DNA from: Paenibacillus sp. GSMTC-2017
Lineage (GTDB): Bacteria > Bacillota > Bacilli > Paenibacillales > Paenibacillaceae
Assembly: GCF_016019935.1 (NCBI RefSeq)
Contig: NZ_JAECMT010000006.1
Span: 91,367-155,366, forward strand
DNA: 64,000 nucleotides
Reading direction: 5' to 3'
The notes beneath the pieces are model-generated. The model was not told the origin of the DNA, searched no databases, and saw nothing but the letters and a program-made list of their open reading frames with translations. Position numbers and translations under genes: made by a program. Below are positions 28,578 through 37,657 of this stretch, piece by piece; position 1 is the stretch's first letter; each line of letters begins with the position of its first letter.

Positions 28578-31500
28578 TCTAGTGAGCCAAATATTTGAGC
28601 AAGTGACTGCAGGCAGGATAGACAAAGATGCGGCATTGCAGCTGCTTCGAACGATAAAGAAGGAACCCACTTCTATGTCGAAGGATATAGCTATAATCGG
28701 ACTTTCGCTCAAAATGCCAGGTGCGAGCAACTTGGAGCAATTTTGGGATAATATCGAGCAAGGTCGAGATTTAATCGGTCCGTTTCCTGCAACAAGGCAA
28801 CAGGATAGTGCAGGATTTATTCGATCGTTCACTCAACTTAGTGAGGAGAACATCCGTTATAGCTATGGAGGATATTTACAAGATGTAGATAAGTTTGATT
28901 ACACATTTTTTAATCTATCACCGAAGGAAGCGGCCTTAATGGACCCAAATCAGCGATTGTTTTTGCAATCTGCTTGGGAAGCTATTGAGGATGCGGGGTA
29001 TGGTGGCAAACGTATTCAGGGGAGTAAAACAGGCGTTTATATCGGATATGCGGATTGGCCTGTCTATGGTCAATATATAACAAAAAACCAGCCATCCAAT
29101 ATTCCGATGGCAAGTGCAGGGAACACACCTTCCATTATGGCTGGACGGATTGCTTATTTGCTCGATTTGCAAGGTCCTGCCCTGCTAGTTGATACAGCAT
29201 GCTCATCCTCATTGGTGGCGGTACATCTCGCTTGTATGGCTTTGCGGAACGATGAGTGTGAAATGGCAATTGCAGGCGGGGTAAAGGTTTGTTTGATGCC
29301 TGTAGACGGATTGTTCGAGATTGGCATCGAATCTTCGAATCGCCAAACGAGTGCATTTGACGATAGTTCAGATGGTACGGTGTGGGGGGAAGGGACAGTT
29401 GCACTGCTACTCAAGCCGCTGAGTCAAGCGATTCGAGATCGAGACCCAATCCATGCTGTTATTCGAGGCAGTGCGACGAACCAAGACGGCACGTCGGTTG
29501 GCCTGACGGCTCCAAATGCAGCTTCCCAAGAGAAATTGCTCATTCGGGCATGGCAGGATGCGAGAATTGACCCGGAGACGATTGGCTACATCGAAGCCCA
29601 TGGTACAGGAACTAAGCTCGGAGATCCAATAGAGACTGACGGTATACGAAGGGCGTTTCGCAGCTATACGAATCGTAGACAGTTTTGCGCGATTGGTTCC
29701 GTTAAAACGAACATTGGGCATCTAGATGCAGCCTCTGGTGTAGCTGGGCTCGCGAAAGTAATAGCTGCACTCAAATATAAAAAGCTGCCGCCAACGCTAC
29801 ATTTTATGAGGCCAAATCGGAATATCCCCTTCGAGAGCTCACCGATTTATGTGAATGATCGACTGGAAGAGTGGGTGGTAGAAGAGGGACATCCGCGAAG
29901 AGGTGGTGTAAGCTCATTTGGATTCAGTGGTACAAACTGTCATCTCGTACTAGAGGAAGCACCGCCTAGAGCGACTGAAGCAGTCCATTCTGACTATACT
30001 GGCAATGATCAATTGATCATTTTGTCAGCGAAGAGCAAGTCGTCGTTGGAGCGACTCATACAAACTTATGTCACTCGGTTGCCACTCTTTGAAGAGAGCT
30101 TTTACGATCTCTGTTACACAGCAAATACGGGGAGAGGGCATGATAACTTCAGAATAGCCATTATCGCGAATAGCACCTCTTACCTTCTGAGACAACTGCA
30201 ATGGGTGGTTGAGAATGGATTAGACAACATGATGAGGAGAGGGATTTATTACGACGAACATCGAGTAGCAAGTAGCCGAAGAGCTGAACGAAAGAGAGGT
30301 GAATGGACGTCAGATGAGCTGAAAGCTCGAAGTATTGCAGCAGAGGAACTTATACAACAGGCTATTTCTACGACTGGAATGCTGGATCGCGATAGCCTTG
30401 AGCAGTTGGCTGAACTTGTTGTACAAGGTGCGGAAGTAGATTGGGACAATCTATACGAGGGACAAATTCGCTCGAAGCTGCATATCCCTGTATACCCCTT
30501 TGAAGCATCGAGATGCTGGATAGATCCAGCTGCTGATACGTATCAAGCTTTGCCCCAAATTATTAGTCATAATGATTACACGAAAGAAACCCAGACCCCA
30601 TCTTCTTCTACCACCACTACATTATTAGAACGTACACCTAGACTAAAAGGGAAAGCAGATGGTCATTATTCTTCATTAGAAATACAGATGGCTGAATTAT
30701 GGGAGCAGCTACTTGGTGTTCAAGAATTCGACCTGGATGATGACTTTTTCGAACTTGGCGGCAACTCAATTACTGCGATTCGGTTGGAGGTTGAGTTAGA
30801 ACAAAGGGGCATCCAGTTTGGCTCAGATCTGCTTTATCGCTACCCGACGATTCGTGAAGCAACAGCTTATTTAGAGGGACGGTCTAGTGACCGAGCTACA
30901 GAAGTAGAGCCAGAAGAGGAAGCTGATACAGGGCAGATCGGAATCTATCAAACCGCCGTTACTAGTGAGCAGGATAAAATCAAATTGCAAACAGAGATAA
31001 ATGACTGTATTCCATCTAATCGTTCGGAAACGTTACTACTGCCCGATATCGAGCCATTTAACGATTTGTATTATCGAAATTGTTTTTATAATTCCTTTTT
31101 TCCTGTAGTCAACCATTTTGGCGGGAGCATCCTCCCTTTTCTCATCAACGATTTAATTGTATTTCAACATACAGATGCGGAAGATGCGGGGCAGTACGAG
31201 TTGCAATATGAAGAAATTAAGCCGCTTGAAACGCTATTTGTAGAGCAACATTTTACGGTAGAAACTCGATATAGCTATACGGATATAACGGGTGAGTTCG
31301 TACAAAGTATTTGCCAAGGACATCCTGTTATTGTGTGGGTGGATAGCTATTATATCCCATTCAGAAGCGACACATTTATGAAACAACATGTGGATCATAC
31401 ATTGCTGCTATACGGATATGATGAGCGCAATCGATTATTTCATATTTTGGAGCATGATCGACGTGAAAATCTCACCTATAAACCTTGCGTGATCACTTAT

Positions 31501-32046
31501 GACGATCTAATTCGTGCTTGTCGAGGCTTTCAGGAAGAGTATCAACAGCTGGAGCATAGAGTTGCTTATTACAGCATAGAGCACAATAGTCATGCTGAAC
31601 GCTGGCAACCCAATTTAATAGAACTTCAAGGATTATTTGCAAGCAATGTCCTCTATAACCGTAAGCGATTAAATGAAAGTATGGCAGTGCTTCAACAGTT
31701 TGTAGCGTGGTTCAAACAAACCAGCTCAATCGAGGTAACTTTTAAGGATCAAGTTCAAGCATTAGTCGAGACGTTAAATCAGATTTTGAACGCCAAACAT
31801 GTTGAAGGGTATCGCTTAACAGCTCTTTATGGAGCTGACGCAGAGCTGCTTGTCCTTCATCGCGAATGTGTGGAGCATTGGGAAACGATTCGTAAAGGAA
31901 CGGTTCGCTTTTTATATATGCCTATCTATCAGATGGACAGAATCAAAGCTATTCATGAGAGATTAGAACGGCTAATGGCAGCCGAGCAGCACTTTTTATC
32001 CCGATTAATCGAACAGCTTCAATTAACTTTAATTCACAATAAATAG
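28570..32046 (+). CDS. trans-AT PKS, KS-ACP with C-terminal BtrH-like acyltransferase domain
   Basis: This 1158-residue protein starts with a short docking segment (about 1-32) that resembles the end of the preceding PKS. The ketosynthase (about 38-465) has C211 in DTACSSSL plus EAHGTGTKLGD and KTNIGHLD. After a linker comes a carrier domain near residue 740 (FFELGGNSITAIRL). Residues about 825-1158 form a domain resembling the N-terminal part of BtrH, the enzyme that moves an acyl group from a carrier protein to an aminoglycoside amine in butirosin. A candidate nucleophile is C838 (RNCFYNS), with a histidine cluster at H940/H943 (QHVDHTLLLYGYD). No thioesterase exists in the locus, so this domain probably releases the chain by acyl transfer. 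Confidence 0.85.
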   Translation: MDNLVSQIFEQVTAGRIDKDAALQLLRTIKKEPTSMSKDIAIIGLSLKMPGASNLEQFWDNIEQGRDLIGPFPATRQQDSAGFIRSFTQLSEENIRYSYGGYLQDVDKFDYTFFNLSPKEAALMDPNQRLFLQSAWEAIEDAGYGGKRIQGSKTGVYIGYADWPVYGQYITKNQPSNIPMASAGNTPSIMAGRIAYLLDLQGPALLVDTACSSSLVAVHLACMALRNDECEMAIAGGVKVCLMPVDGLFEIGIESSNRQTSAFDDSSDGTVWGEGTVALLLKPLSQAIRDRDPIHAVIRGSATNQDGTSVGLTAPNAASQEKLLIRAWQDARIDPETIGYIEAHGTGTKLGDPIETDGIRRAFRSYTNRRQFCAIGSVKTNIGHLDAASGVAGLAKVIAALKYKKLPPTLHFMRPNRNIPFESSPIYVNDRLEEWVVEEGHPRRGGVSSFGFSGTNCHLVLEEAPPRATEAVHSDYTGNDQLIILSAKSKSSLERLIQTYVTRLPLFEESFYDLCYTANTGRGHDNFRIAIIANSTSYLLRQLQWVVENGLDNMMRRGIYYDEHRVASSRRAERKRGEWTSDELKARSIAAEELIQQAISTTGMLDRDSLEQLAELVVQGAEVDWDNLYEGQIRSKLHIPVYPFEASRCWIDPAADTYQALPQIISHNDYTKETQTPSSSTTTTLLERTPRLKGKADGHYSSLEIQMAELWEQLLGVQEFDLDDDFFELGGNSITAIRLEVELEQRGIQFGSDLLYRYPTIREATAYLEGRSSDRATEVEPEEEADTGQIGIYQTAVTSEQDKIKLQTEINDCIPSNRSETLLLPDIEPFNDLYYRNCFYNSFFPVVNHFGGSILPFLINDLIVFQHTDAEDAGQYELQYEEIKPLETLFVEQHFTVETRYSYTDITGEFVQSICQGHPVIVWVDSYYIPFRSDTFMKQHVDHTLLLYGYDERNRLFHILEHDRRENLTYKPCVITYDDLIRACRGFQEEYQQLEHRVAYYSIEHNSHAERWQPNLIELQGLFASNVLYNRKRLNESMAVLQQFVAWFKQTSSIEVTFKDQVQALVETLNQILNAKHVEGYRLTALYGADAELLVLHRECVEHWETIRKGTVRFLYMPIYQMDRIKAIHERLERLMAAEQHFLSRLIEQLQLTLIHNK

Positions 32047-32054
32047 GAGGAATA

Positions 32055-32321
32055 ATGATGACAATCGAAACAAAGGACGAGCTAAGAATGAGAGTAATAG
32101 AGCTACTGAAGGATAATGTTGATGATCCTAACATGCTGGATCAATATGGCCCAGACGAGGATCTGTCTGCATTAGGAATAAATTCATTAACTTTTATTAA
32201 GTTAGTCATCGCGACTGAGATGGAGTTTGGCGTCTCATGGAACGACGAGGATCTCGATTTCCGCAACTTCAGCACAATCAACCAGATTTTGAGCTATATA
32301 AACTTGAACCAAGGCGAATAA
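32055..32321 (+). CDS. stand-alone acyl carrier protein
   Basis: This 88-residue acidic protein has the carrier-protein fold, with the phosphopantetheine serine in LGINSLTFIKL and helix-3 residues NFSTINQILSYI. It starts 8 bases after the PKS stop behind GGAGGAAT; a second ATG at 32058 is equally good. A free carrier next to a BtrH-like protein and a radical SAM enzyme recalls the butirosin side-chain carrier BtrI. It may hold a separate acyl or amino-acid unit that is modified before transfer. Confidence 0.85.
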   Translation: MMTIETKDELRMRVIELLKDNVDDPNMLDQYGPDEDLSALGINSLTFIKLVIATEMEFGVSWNDEDLDFRNFSTINQILSYINLNQGE

Positions 32322-32342
32322 AAATAAAAGGAGGATGACATT

Positions 32343-33485
32343 ATGCTAACAAAAGCAGGCAAACTCGGAGGAACCGCTTTAGAGGAGCATGTAAAGAATT
32401 TAGTGCCAGAGATAAAACAGCTTACGTTATACCCGTCAGAGCTATGTAATTATCGGTGCAGCTTTTGCCATATATGGGGTGAAACAGGCTGGGCGCTTAA
32501 AGAGCCGCAACGTGCGATCCGTGAACAACTTGATATCAATGTACTGAAAAATTTTCTAGATGATGTTACCGCAGTTAATAAAAACCTTGGGGTTATTATT
32601 ACCGGCGGTGAACCTATGTTGTACAAGCACTTTACTGAACTGGTCGAGCATCTTCGGAAACGTAAAGCGAAAATTTTCCTACTGACCAATGGTTCATTAA
32701 TTAAAAATCGTGTTGAGTTCATAATGGAAAATATCGTTGCGATGAACATTTCTATCGATGGGCCTGAAGAGTACCATGATGCGATTCGCGGCAAAGGCAG
32801 TTTTAAGACGATTTGCGAAAATATCGATGCACTTATCGCGGAAAAGCGCAGACGCAAAAAAATGTTCCCATTTATTAATATAACGATGGTGTTATCTCCA
32901 ACAAACTATCTCAGCATTAAACAGTTTATGAGTTCACTTCGTGAACGATTTCCAGACTCTACGGTTATGCTGCACGACTCTCGTAATCCATGGGCGAAGC
33001 GCCGTGACTTGTCTATCAATCTAGCACCTTTGCTATTCACAACACCAGAACGAGGCAAGGCATATGCAACACAGATGAAACATGATTTGGATTGTGATGT
33101 ATCACCAGCATGGCAAGGGTTCGCAGAAGATGAGATACAAATGGACACGAAGCTTTTGAAAAAAGAGCTGGAAGAGCTTTGGGAATCGGAAGGTATTGAT
33201 TCCTCTCATTATGTAGACATACACGAATATTATACTGACATTGAAAATGTCTTCGGCCGTTCCAAGTGTGTTGCACCGTGGCATGAGATGGTTATACGTC
33301 GTACAGGTGATGTGTATCCATGTGTTGATCTACCAGACTTTAAGTATGGAAATATATACGAGAATACATTTAAAGAGATGTGGGAAGGTGAACGTGTAAC
33401 GAAGTTCCGCGATTATCTGAAAACAACCAATCTAATGATGTGCAATCGCTGCACACGTATGTTTGCTGATCCAGAGTCCTATTAA
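32343..33485 (+). CDS. radical SAM enzyme with SPASM/twitch-type auxiliary site
   Basis: This 380-residue protein has the SAM-cleaving cluster C35-x3-C39-x2-C42 in CNYRCSFC, followed by the GGEPMLY motif. The C-terminal part has C-x12-G-x4-C (starting at CVAPWHEM, ending at DVYPC) and later CNRC, an arrangement matching SPASM or twitch auxiliary Fe-S domains. It lies 21 bases after the ACP with GGAGGATGACATT before the ATG. Radical SAM enzymes of this class oxidise or crosslink peptides or, as in BtrN, oxidise an aminocyclitol alcohol. The substrate here is unknown; the carrier-bound chain or the free ACP cargo are the best guesses. Confidence 0.85.
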   Translation: MLTKAGKLGGTALEEHVKNLVPEIKQLTLYPSELCNYRCSFCHIWGETGWALKEPQRAIREQLDINVLKNFLDDVTAVNKNLGVIITGGEPMLYKHFTELVEHLRKRKAKIFLLTNGSLIKNRVEFIMENIVAMNISIDGPEEYHDAIRGKGSFKTICENIDALIAEKRRRKKMFPFINITMVLSPTNYLSIKQFMSSLRERFPDSTVMLHDSRNPWAKRRDLSINLAPLLFTTPERGKAYATQMKHDLDCDVSPAWQGFAEDEIQMDTKLLKKELEELWESEGIDSSHYVDIHEYYTDIENVFGRSKCVAPWHEMVIRRTGDVYPCVDLPDFKYGNIYENTFKEMWEGERVTKFRDYLKTTNLMMCNRCTRMFADPESY

Positions 33486-33524
33486 TCGCTAGCACTGCAA
33501 CTATGAAGAATGGAGGTTGGTCGT

Positions 33525-34622
33525 ATGAACATCTTAGAAATGGAATTAGCGCTGGCGGATACAACTAAAAGAAGCGTTAAGCTGCCATTTGAAATGCCTC
33601 AGGTGTATGGCTTTCTAGGTCATGCTTATGTATTAGGCATACTTCAACCGCATGAATATGCACAACCGTGGATTCATAGCAGTTATATTCAATTGTATAT
33701 GTCCAAGCACTATTTAAATGACTTTGGTGAATACCGATTAGATTTCTACCCGGATTTAATGATTGCTTATCGCAACGTGCCGTGGCTTGAATATCGAAAT
33801 AGCGATAAAAGGCTACTTAATCAGCTGGGAGTGGATATTCATCGTTATCTCATTGCTCAACTAGAGCGCAATTACTATATCGTTACGTATGTGGATGAGT
33901 ATTACATTCACAATACAATTGTTTATCAGCAACATCACTTTGTTCATGATATTTTTATTTACGGATACGACTTGGATCGACAAATATATCATGTAGCGAA
34001 CTTTGATAAAAATCGCCAGTTTTCTATGCAGGAAATAACTTTTGAACAATTTGAGCAAGCTTCTTCGGCAGTGACTAAAAACTCTCAATCGCTAATTAGC
34101 TCACTCGGAAGACTTGTGCCTGCGGACTATGAAGGTAGCAAATATGGTGCTGGGCTAGCTAAATTTGATTTTGATCTATCATTAATAATTGAAGTTCTGC
34201 ACGATTATTTGGAAAGTAGAAACTCAACAGATCGGCTCAAGCTTCAGCAGCAACCAGTCGAAGGCGTCTTCGGTGTAGCCATATACCCTAAGTTGCAACA
34301 ATATATAGCTCGAATCATTGAAGGGGTTCAAAACTTCGATGTGAGACCGTTTCATATCCTATGGGAGCACAAAAAAATGATGGTTGCAAGAGTTCAATAT
34401 TTACAGAAACTAGGTCATTTAAGTCCCGAGACTCCGCTATTAGCGGAGTTTCAGAGACTGGAAAAGAAGGCTTATACCCAGCGGAATTTAATTCTTAAAA
34501 GCTTTATGAGTGACAACAGACAAATATTGCATACTCTCGGCGATTCGCTTCAAGACTTGCAGATCGATGAGCAACGTGCAATTACGCAACTAATTGAGGA
34601 GCTTGGGCAAGTTCAAACGTAG
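33525..34622 (+). CDS. BtrH-like protein without cysteine
   Basis: The start is set at ATG 33525 because GGAGGTTGG at 33512-33520 is its ribosome site. The 365-residue protein resembles the C-terminal domain of the PKS upstream: both share a conserved stretch VDEYYIHNT/VDSYYIPF, then a histidine followed by YGYD (HHFVHDIFIYGYDLDRQIYHV here). Unlike that domain it contains no cysteine at all, so it cannot use the Cys nucleophile expected of the family. It may be a structural partner, a carrier-docking factor, or use another residue. It sits between the radical SAM gene and a glycosyltransferase and is probably cytoplasmic. Confidence 0.7.
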   Translation: MNILEMELALADTTKRSVKLPFEMPQVYGFLGHAYVLGILQPHEYAQPWIHSSYIQLYMSKHYLNDFGEYRLDFYPDLMIAYRNVPWLEYRNSDKRLLNQLGVDIHRYLIAQLERNYYIVTYVDEYYIHNTIVYQQHHFVHDIFIYGYDLDRQIYHVANFDKNRQFSMQEITFEQFEQASSAVTKNSQSLISSLGRLVPADYEGSKYGAGLAKFDFDLSLIIEVLHDYLESRNSTDRLKLQQQPVEGVFGVAIYPKLQQYIARIIEGVQNFDVRPFHILWEHKKMMVARVQYLQKLGHLSPETPLLAEFQRLEKKAYTQRNLILKSFMSDNRQILHTLGDSLQDLQIDEQRAITQLIEELGQVQT

Positions 34623-34641
34623 CAAGAAAGGTAGGTGCAAG

Positions 34642-36033
34642 GTGGACGTATCAATCATTATTCCTGTGTATAACAAAATGGAGCAGTTGGAGCGTTCATT
34701 ATATTTTATCGCCAAACAAATCTCTACTAACATTTCACTAGAAGTCATCGTCGTTGATGATGGTTCGACTGAGCCGCTAAAGGTGATTGTTGATTCCTAT
34801 AATGATCAAATTGTGAATCTTAAATATGTACGTCTTGAGCGAGATAAACATTCTTGTCGCTCTCGTACTCGAAATACAGGAATTCGCGAGAGCGCAGGCA
34901 ACATCGTTGTTTTTCTTGACTGCGGCATCGTTATTCCTGACTTTTTTGTTGAACGAGTCGTCAACCGGATTGGCGTAAGCGACAATATGGTTTTATACCA
35001 TTATATATTGGGAGCATTCACAGATCCGAATCAAGAGGATCTGTCCGTGATCGAAGGATTAAATCCAACTAACCTTACGGCAATATGTGAGCAGCTTAAA
35101 TATCATCCAGGCTGGGAAGATATGCGGACGTCACATTTCGAACTGGTAGAAAATGATCTGGGCAAGATGGATGTACCTTGGACGATGGGATGGGGCGGAG
35201 CAGTTAGCGCATCACGTGATATCGTTCTCCAAACGGGCGGATTCGATGAGACGCTCAAAGGGTGGGGGGCAGAGGATACCGATTTCAGCTACCAATTGCA
35301 CAAACATGGTGCTTCAATGTTTGCAACTTCTGATATTTACACATTGCATTTACCACATGCTTCCGACGACAATATCGACCAGAAAATAAAGTCCAGCTTC
35401 ATAAACCGCAAAAAAATGCATATGAAAGAACGAACCTTCGATACCGAGTTGTACTCGTATTCTGCAGATATGCATTTTGATCAAATTATAGCTAAGTTTA
35501 ATCGGCTGTTGGTTCATTATTATGTTCCTGTTTATTCTAGTAATGTAATTGAGCTTCTTAATACTGAATATTTACAGGGAGCAGGACGATCAGTAGTACT
35601 TGGTGCAGACAGTCATGCGATGTTAACTGCGTTAAATGTTACTCATGTATTTCTGCAAAATAAGCGGCTGATTAACCGTTACCAATGCACTTGGCCAGAT
35701 AAAGAGTTTCTTTATCTATTAGGTCTAGATACGCTGTATCCGTCTAAACATTTTGATGTAATCGTAGTAACGGATTACTTCAGAATGTTTAGTGAACCAC
35801 TTATTAGTATTATGCTTAAGGAGTTACATCGAATTAGTAAGAGACTAGTATTGCTGTACAATGACAGCTATGTATCTTATCTTGCAACAACAGCAGGGTG
35901 GACATGGCATAGCAGAGAAGAGCTTGAACAGCTCTTTGGCCGGAATCAGCTAATATCGCATACCGAGCGGCAAGTTGACGATTGTAAGGTGTTGGAATTG
36001 GACAAAGCAGTTGCGATAAGTCGGATTGGCTAA
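34642..36033 (+). CDS. family 2 glycosyltransferase with extra C-terminal domain
   Basis: The GTG at 34642 behind AGGTAGG is preferred. The TTG at 34594 lacks a site and would overlap the previous gene. The 463-residue protein begins with the GT-A fold: VSIIIPVYNK, VVDDGSTE, FLDCG in the place of the metal-binding DxD, and GWGAEDTDFSYQL for the catalytic acid. The last about 190 residues (from SVVLGADSHAML) resemble a Rossmann-like region but lack a clear nucleotide or SAM glycine motif. It ends the operon. It probably adds a sugar to the natural product or an intermediate. Confidence 0.8.
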   Translation: MDVSIIIPVYNKMEQLERSLYFIAKQISTNISLEVIVVDDGSTEPLKVIVDSYNDQIVNLKYVRLERDKHSCRSRTRNTGIRESAGNIVVFLDCGIVIPDFFVERVVNRIGVSDNMVLYHYILGAFTDPNQEDLSVIEGLNPTNLTAICEQLKYHPGWEDMRTSHFELVENDLGKMDVPWTMGWGGAVSASRDIVLQTGGFDETLKGWGAEDTDFSYQLHKHGASMFATSDIYTLHLPHASDDNIDQKIKSSFINRKKMHMKERTFDTELYSYSADMHFDQIIAKFNRLLVHYYVPVYSSNVIELLNTEYLQGAGRSVVLGADSHAMLTALNVTHVFLQNKRLINRYQCTWPDKEFLYLLGLDTLYPSKHFDVIVVTDYFRMFSEPLISIMLKELHRISKRLVLLYNDSYVSYLATTAGWTWHSREELEQLFGRNQLISHTERQVDDCKVLELDKAVAISRIG

Positions 36034-36047
36034 CATATACAAATGCG

Positions 36048-36086
36048 AAAAGCATCCTTCTAGTGATAGAGGATGCTTTTATTTTG
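36048..36086 (+). terminator. intrinsic terminator of the NRPS/PKS operon
   Basis: AAAAGCATCC (36048-36057) and GGATGCTTTT (36071-36080) form a perfect 10-bp stem with a 13-base loop, followed by ATTTTGCC. It lies between the converging glycosyltransferase and WG-repeat genes and may act on both strands. Confidence 0.85.
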
Positions 36087-36146
36087 CCGTTAAACGTTAT
36101 GAAACTCACGATTTTGGGGCTGATGATGATGTTCGTTCAAACCTTA

Positions 36147-37487
36147 TTAATTAGTTGTAGGAACTGCTACATACCCAAACTTTTCACCGTCTAGTGATAC
36201 AGGCACTAATCCTTCAGAAGGCGCTCCTACGATCATGTACTCTAGCGCTAAAACTTCTTTACCATTACGATCGATTAATCCGTATCCGTCATTATTTCCA
36301 ACGAATGCTAACCCGTTAATGAAAATATCTTTATCAAAATAATTATATTCTCCAGGGGATTCATATTTAAAATCAATGACGATTTTACCCTTTTTGTCGA
36401 TAATTGCCCACTTTTTACCCTTTTGCACCCATGCTAGACCATTTTTAAAAGTCCAAACGTCATCATATTGTGCTTTAATAACAATTTTACCGTTTTTATC
36501 AGCAAAACCAAATTTATCGTTGTTTTCAACAATAACTAAACCTTCTTTAATACCACCGTAAGTATTATATTTGCCAAAAGATATTTGCTTTCCGTTTTTA
36601 TTTATTACTCCAAAATCCGTAGGTTCTTCTTCGCCGTACCCAACATTTATAGTCCCTTCAGAAACATTATAAGGGATAAAACCTTGCAACCCATCGTATT
36701 GCGGTAGCTTTGCAACTACTTTCCCCTTTGTATCTACGATAACACGTTTCAAATCTTTACTAACAACCGTTAAACCTTCCTCGAAGTAATAAGTAGAAAC
36801 GTCAGATTCAGGATCAGCATAAAATTCTGTAACTGCACTATCATAAGTAGGTTTTAATATTTCTTTACCACTCAAGCTGTAAAAGCCTAGTCTATCTTTA
36901 TCATCACGTAGCCAAACAAATCCTTCTTCAAAAGCGAACTCTTCATATGCTATTTCAGTTTGAAGATATAATTTTGTCTGTTTAATAACTTTTCCTGTTT
37001 TATTAATAAATCCGACATGCCCCTCTTCATTCACAATAACAGCATATCCATTGTAAAATCTTGATGCGTCTTGAAAAGTTGCAGGAATAACTAGCTTTCC
37101 TTTTTTATCTACAAATCCCCATTTATCACCTGTAAGAACAGCCGCTAAATCTTCTTTAAATATATCAACAAAGTCATATTTAAGTGGTAGCACTTCTTTA
37201 CCTGTTGTATCAATAATTCCAGATAGTCCTTCATCATTAATTACAGTAGAAAAACCTTCGACAAAATCTCCCATTTCTGTGTAAATAGGCTCTACGATTT
37301 GTTCTCCTGACTTATTAATAAGACCAAACATACCATCTACTGAAACGATGGCGACGCCATCTTGAAATGGACCAGCATAATCATACTCCGCTTCAATGGC
37401 AAACTTGGATGATGGTGCTGCGCTTGCCACAGATGCTAAACTAAAAAATAATAACATGCTAATAAAAATATTAACTTTAACTTTCAT
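36147..37487 (-). CDS. secreted WG-repeat protein
   Basis: The start is the ATG at 37487, preceded on its strand by AGGAGAGTGTGAA; the longer frame begins with an unsupported TTG. A signal peptide (MKVKVNIFISMLLFFSLASV...ASAAP) precedes about nine to ten WG beta-motifs of the form GFADKNGKIVI, WAIDKKGKIVI and FINKTGKVI, spaced about 30-60 residues. WG-repeat proteins are secreted or surface-bound and of unknown biochemical role. It is monocistronic and converges on the NRPS/PKS operon. Confidence 0.85.
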   Translation of the reverse strand: MKVKVNIFISMLLFFSLASVASAAPSSKFAIEAEYDYAGPFQDGVAIVSVDGMFGLINKSGEQIVEPIYTEMGDFVEGFSTVINDEGLSGIIDTTGKEVLPLKYDFVDIFKEDLAAVLTGDKWGFVDKKGKLVIPATFQDASRFYNGYAVIVNEEGHVGFINKTGKVIKQTKLYLQTEIAYEEFAFEEGFVWLRDDKDRLGFYSLSGKEILKPTYDSAVTEFYADPESDVSTYYFEEGLTVVSKDLKRVIVDTKGKVVAKLPQYDGLQGFIPYNVSEGTINVGYGEEEPTDFGVINKNGKQISFGKYNTYGGIKEGLVIVENNDKFGFADKNGKIVIKAQYDDVWTFKNGLAWVQKGKKWAIIDKKGKIVIDFKYESPGEYNYFDKDIFINGLAFVGNNDGYGLIDRNGKEVLALEYMIVGAPSEGLVPVSLDGEKFGYVAVPTTN

Positions 37488-37602
37488 TTCACACTCTCCT
37501 ACCAAAATATTGTAATACTAAAATTATACAATTGATTATTTAAAATATAAACAAATTTTCTGTAGTATGTTGTGAGCATTAAATAGCCTGCAGCTACAAA
37601 AA

Positions 37603-37648
37603 AGGCGCGTTTGAGAGGAGAGATAAACTCTCCTTCACAAACGCGCCT
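37603..37648 (-). terminator. intrinsic terminator after the lipoprotein gene
   Basis: AGGCGCGTTTG (37603-37613) and CAAACGCGCCT (37638-37648) form an 11-bp stem with an inner GGAGAG/CTCTCC stem. Read on the minus strand it runs into TTTTTT. It closes the lipoprotein gene 37658-38272. Confidence 0.85.
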
Positions 37649-37657
37649 ATCTACTAT

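Noticed and set aside
11279-31000. Antisense and shifted open frames of 60-100 codons within NRPS/PKS genes
   Set aside because: They lie in the shadow of large well-supported genes, lack ribosome sites and show no domain.
34594-34641. Upstream TTG start for the GT2 gene
   Set aside because: No ribosome site, overlaps the previous gene by 29 bases; GTG 34642 has AGGTAGG.
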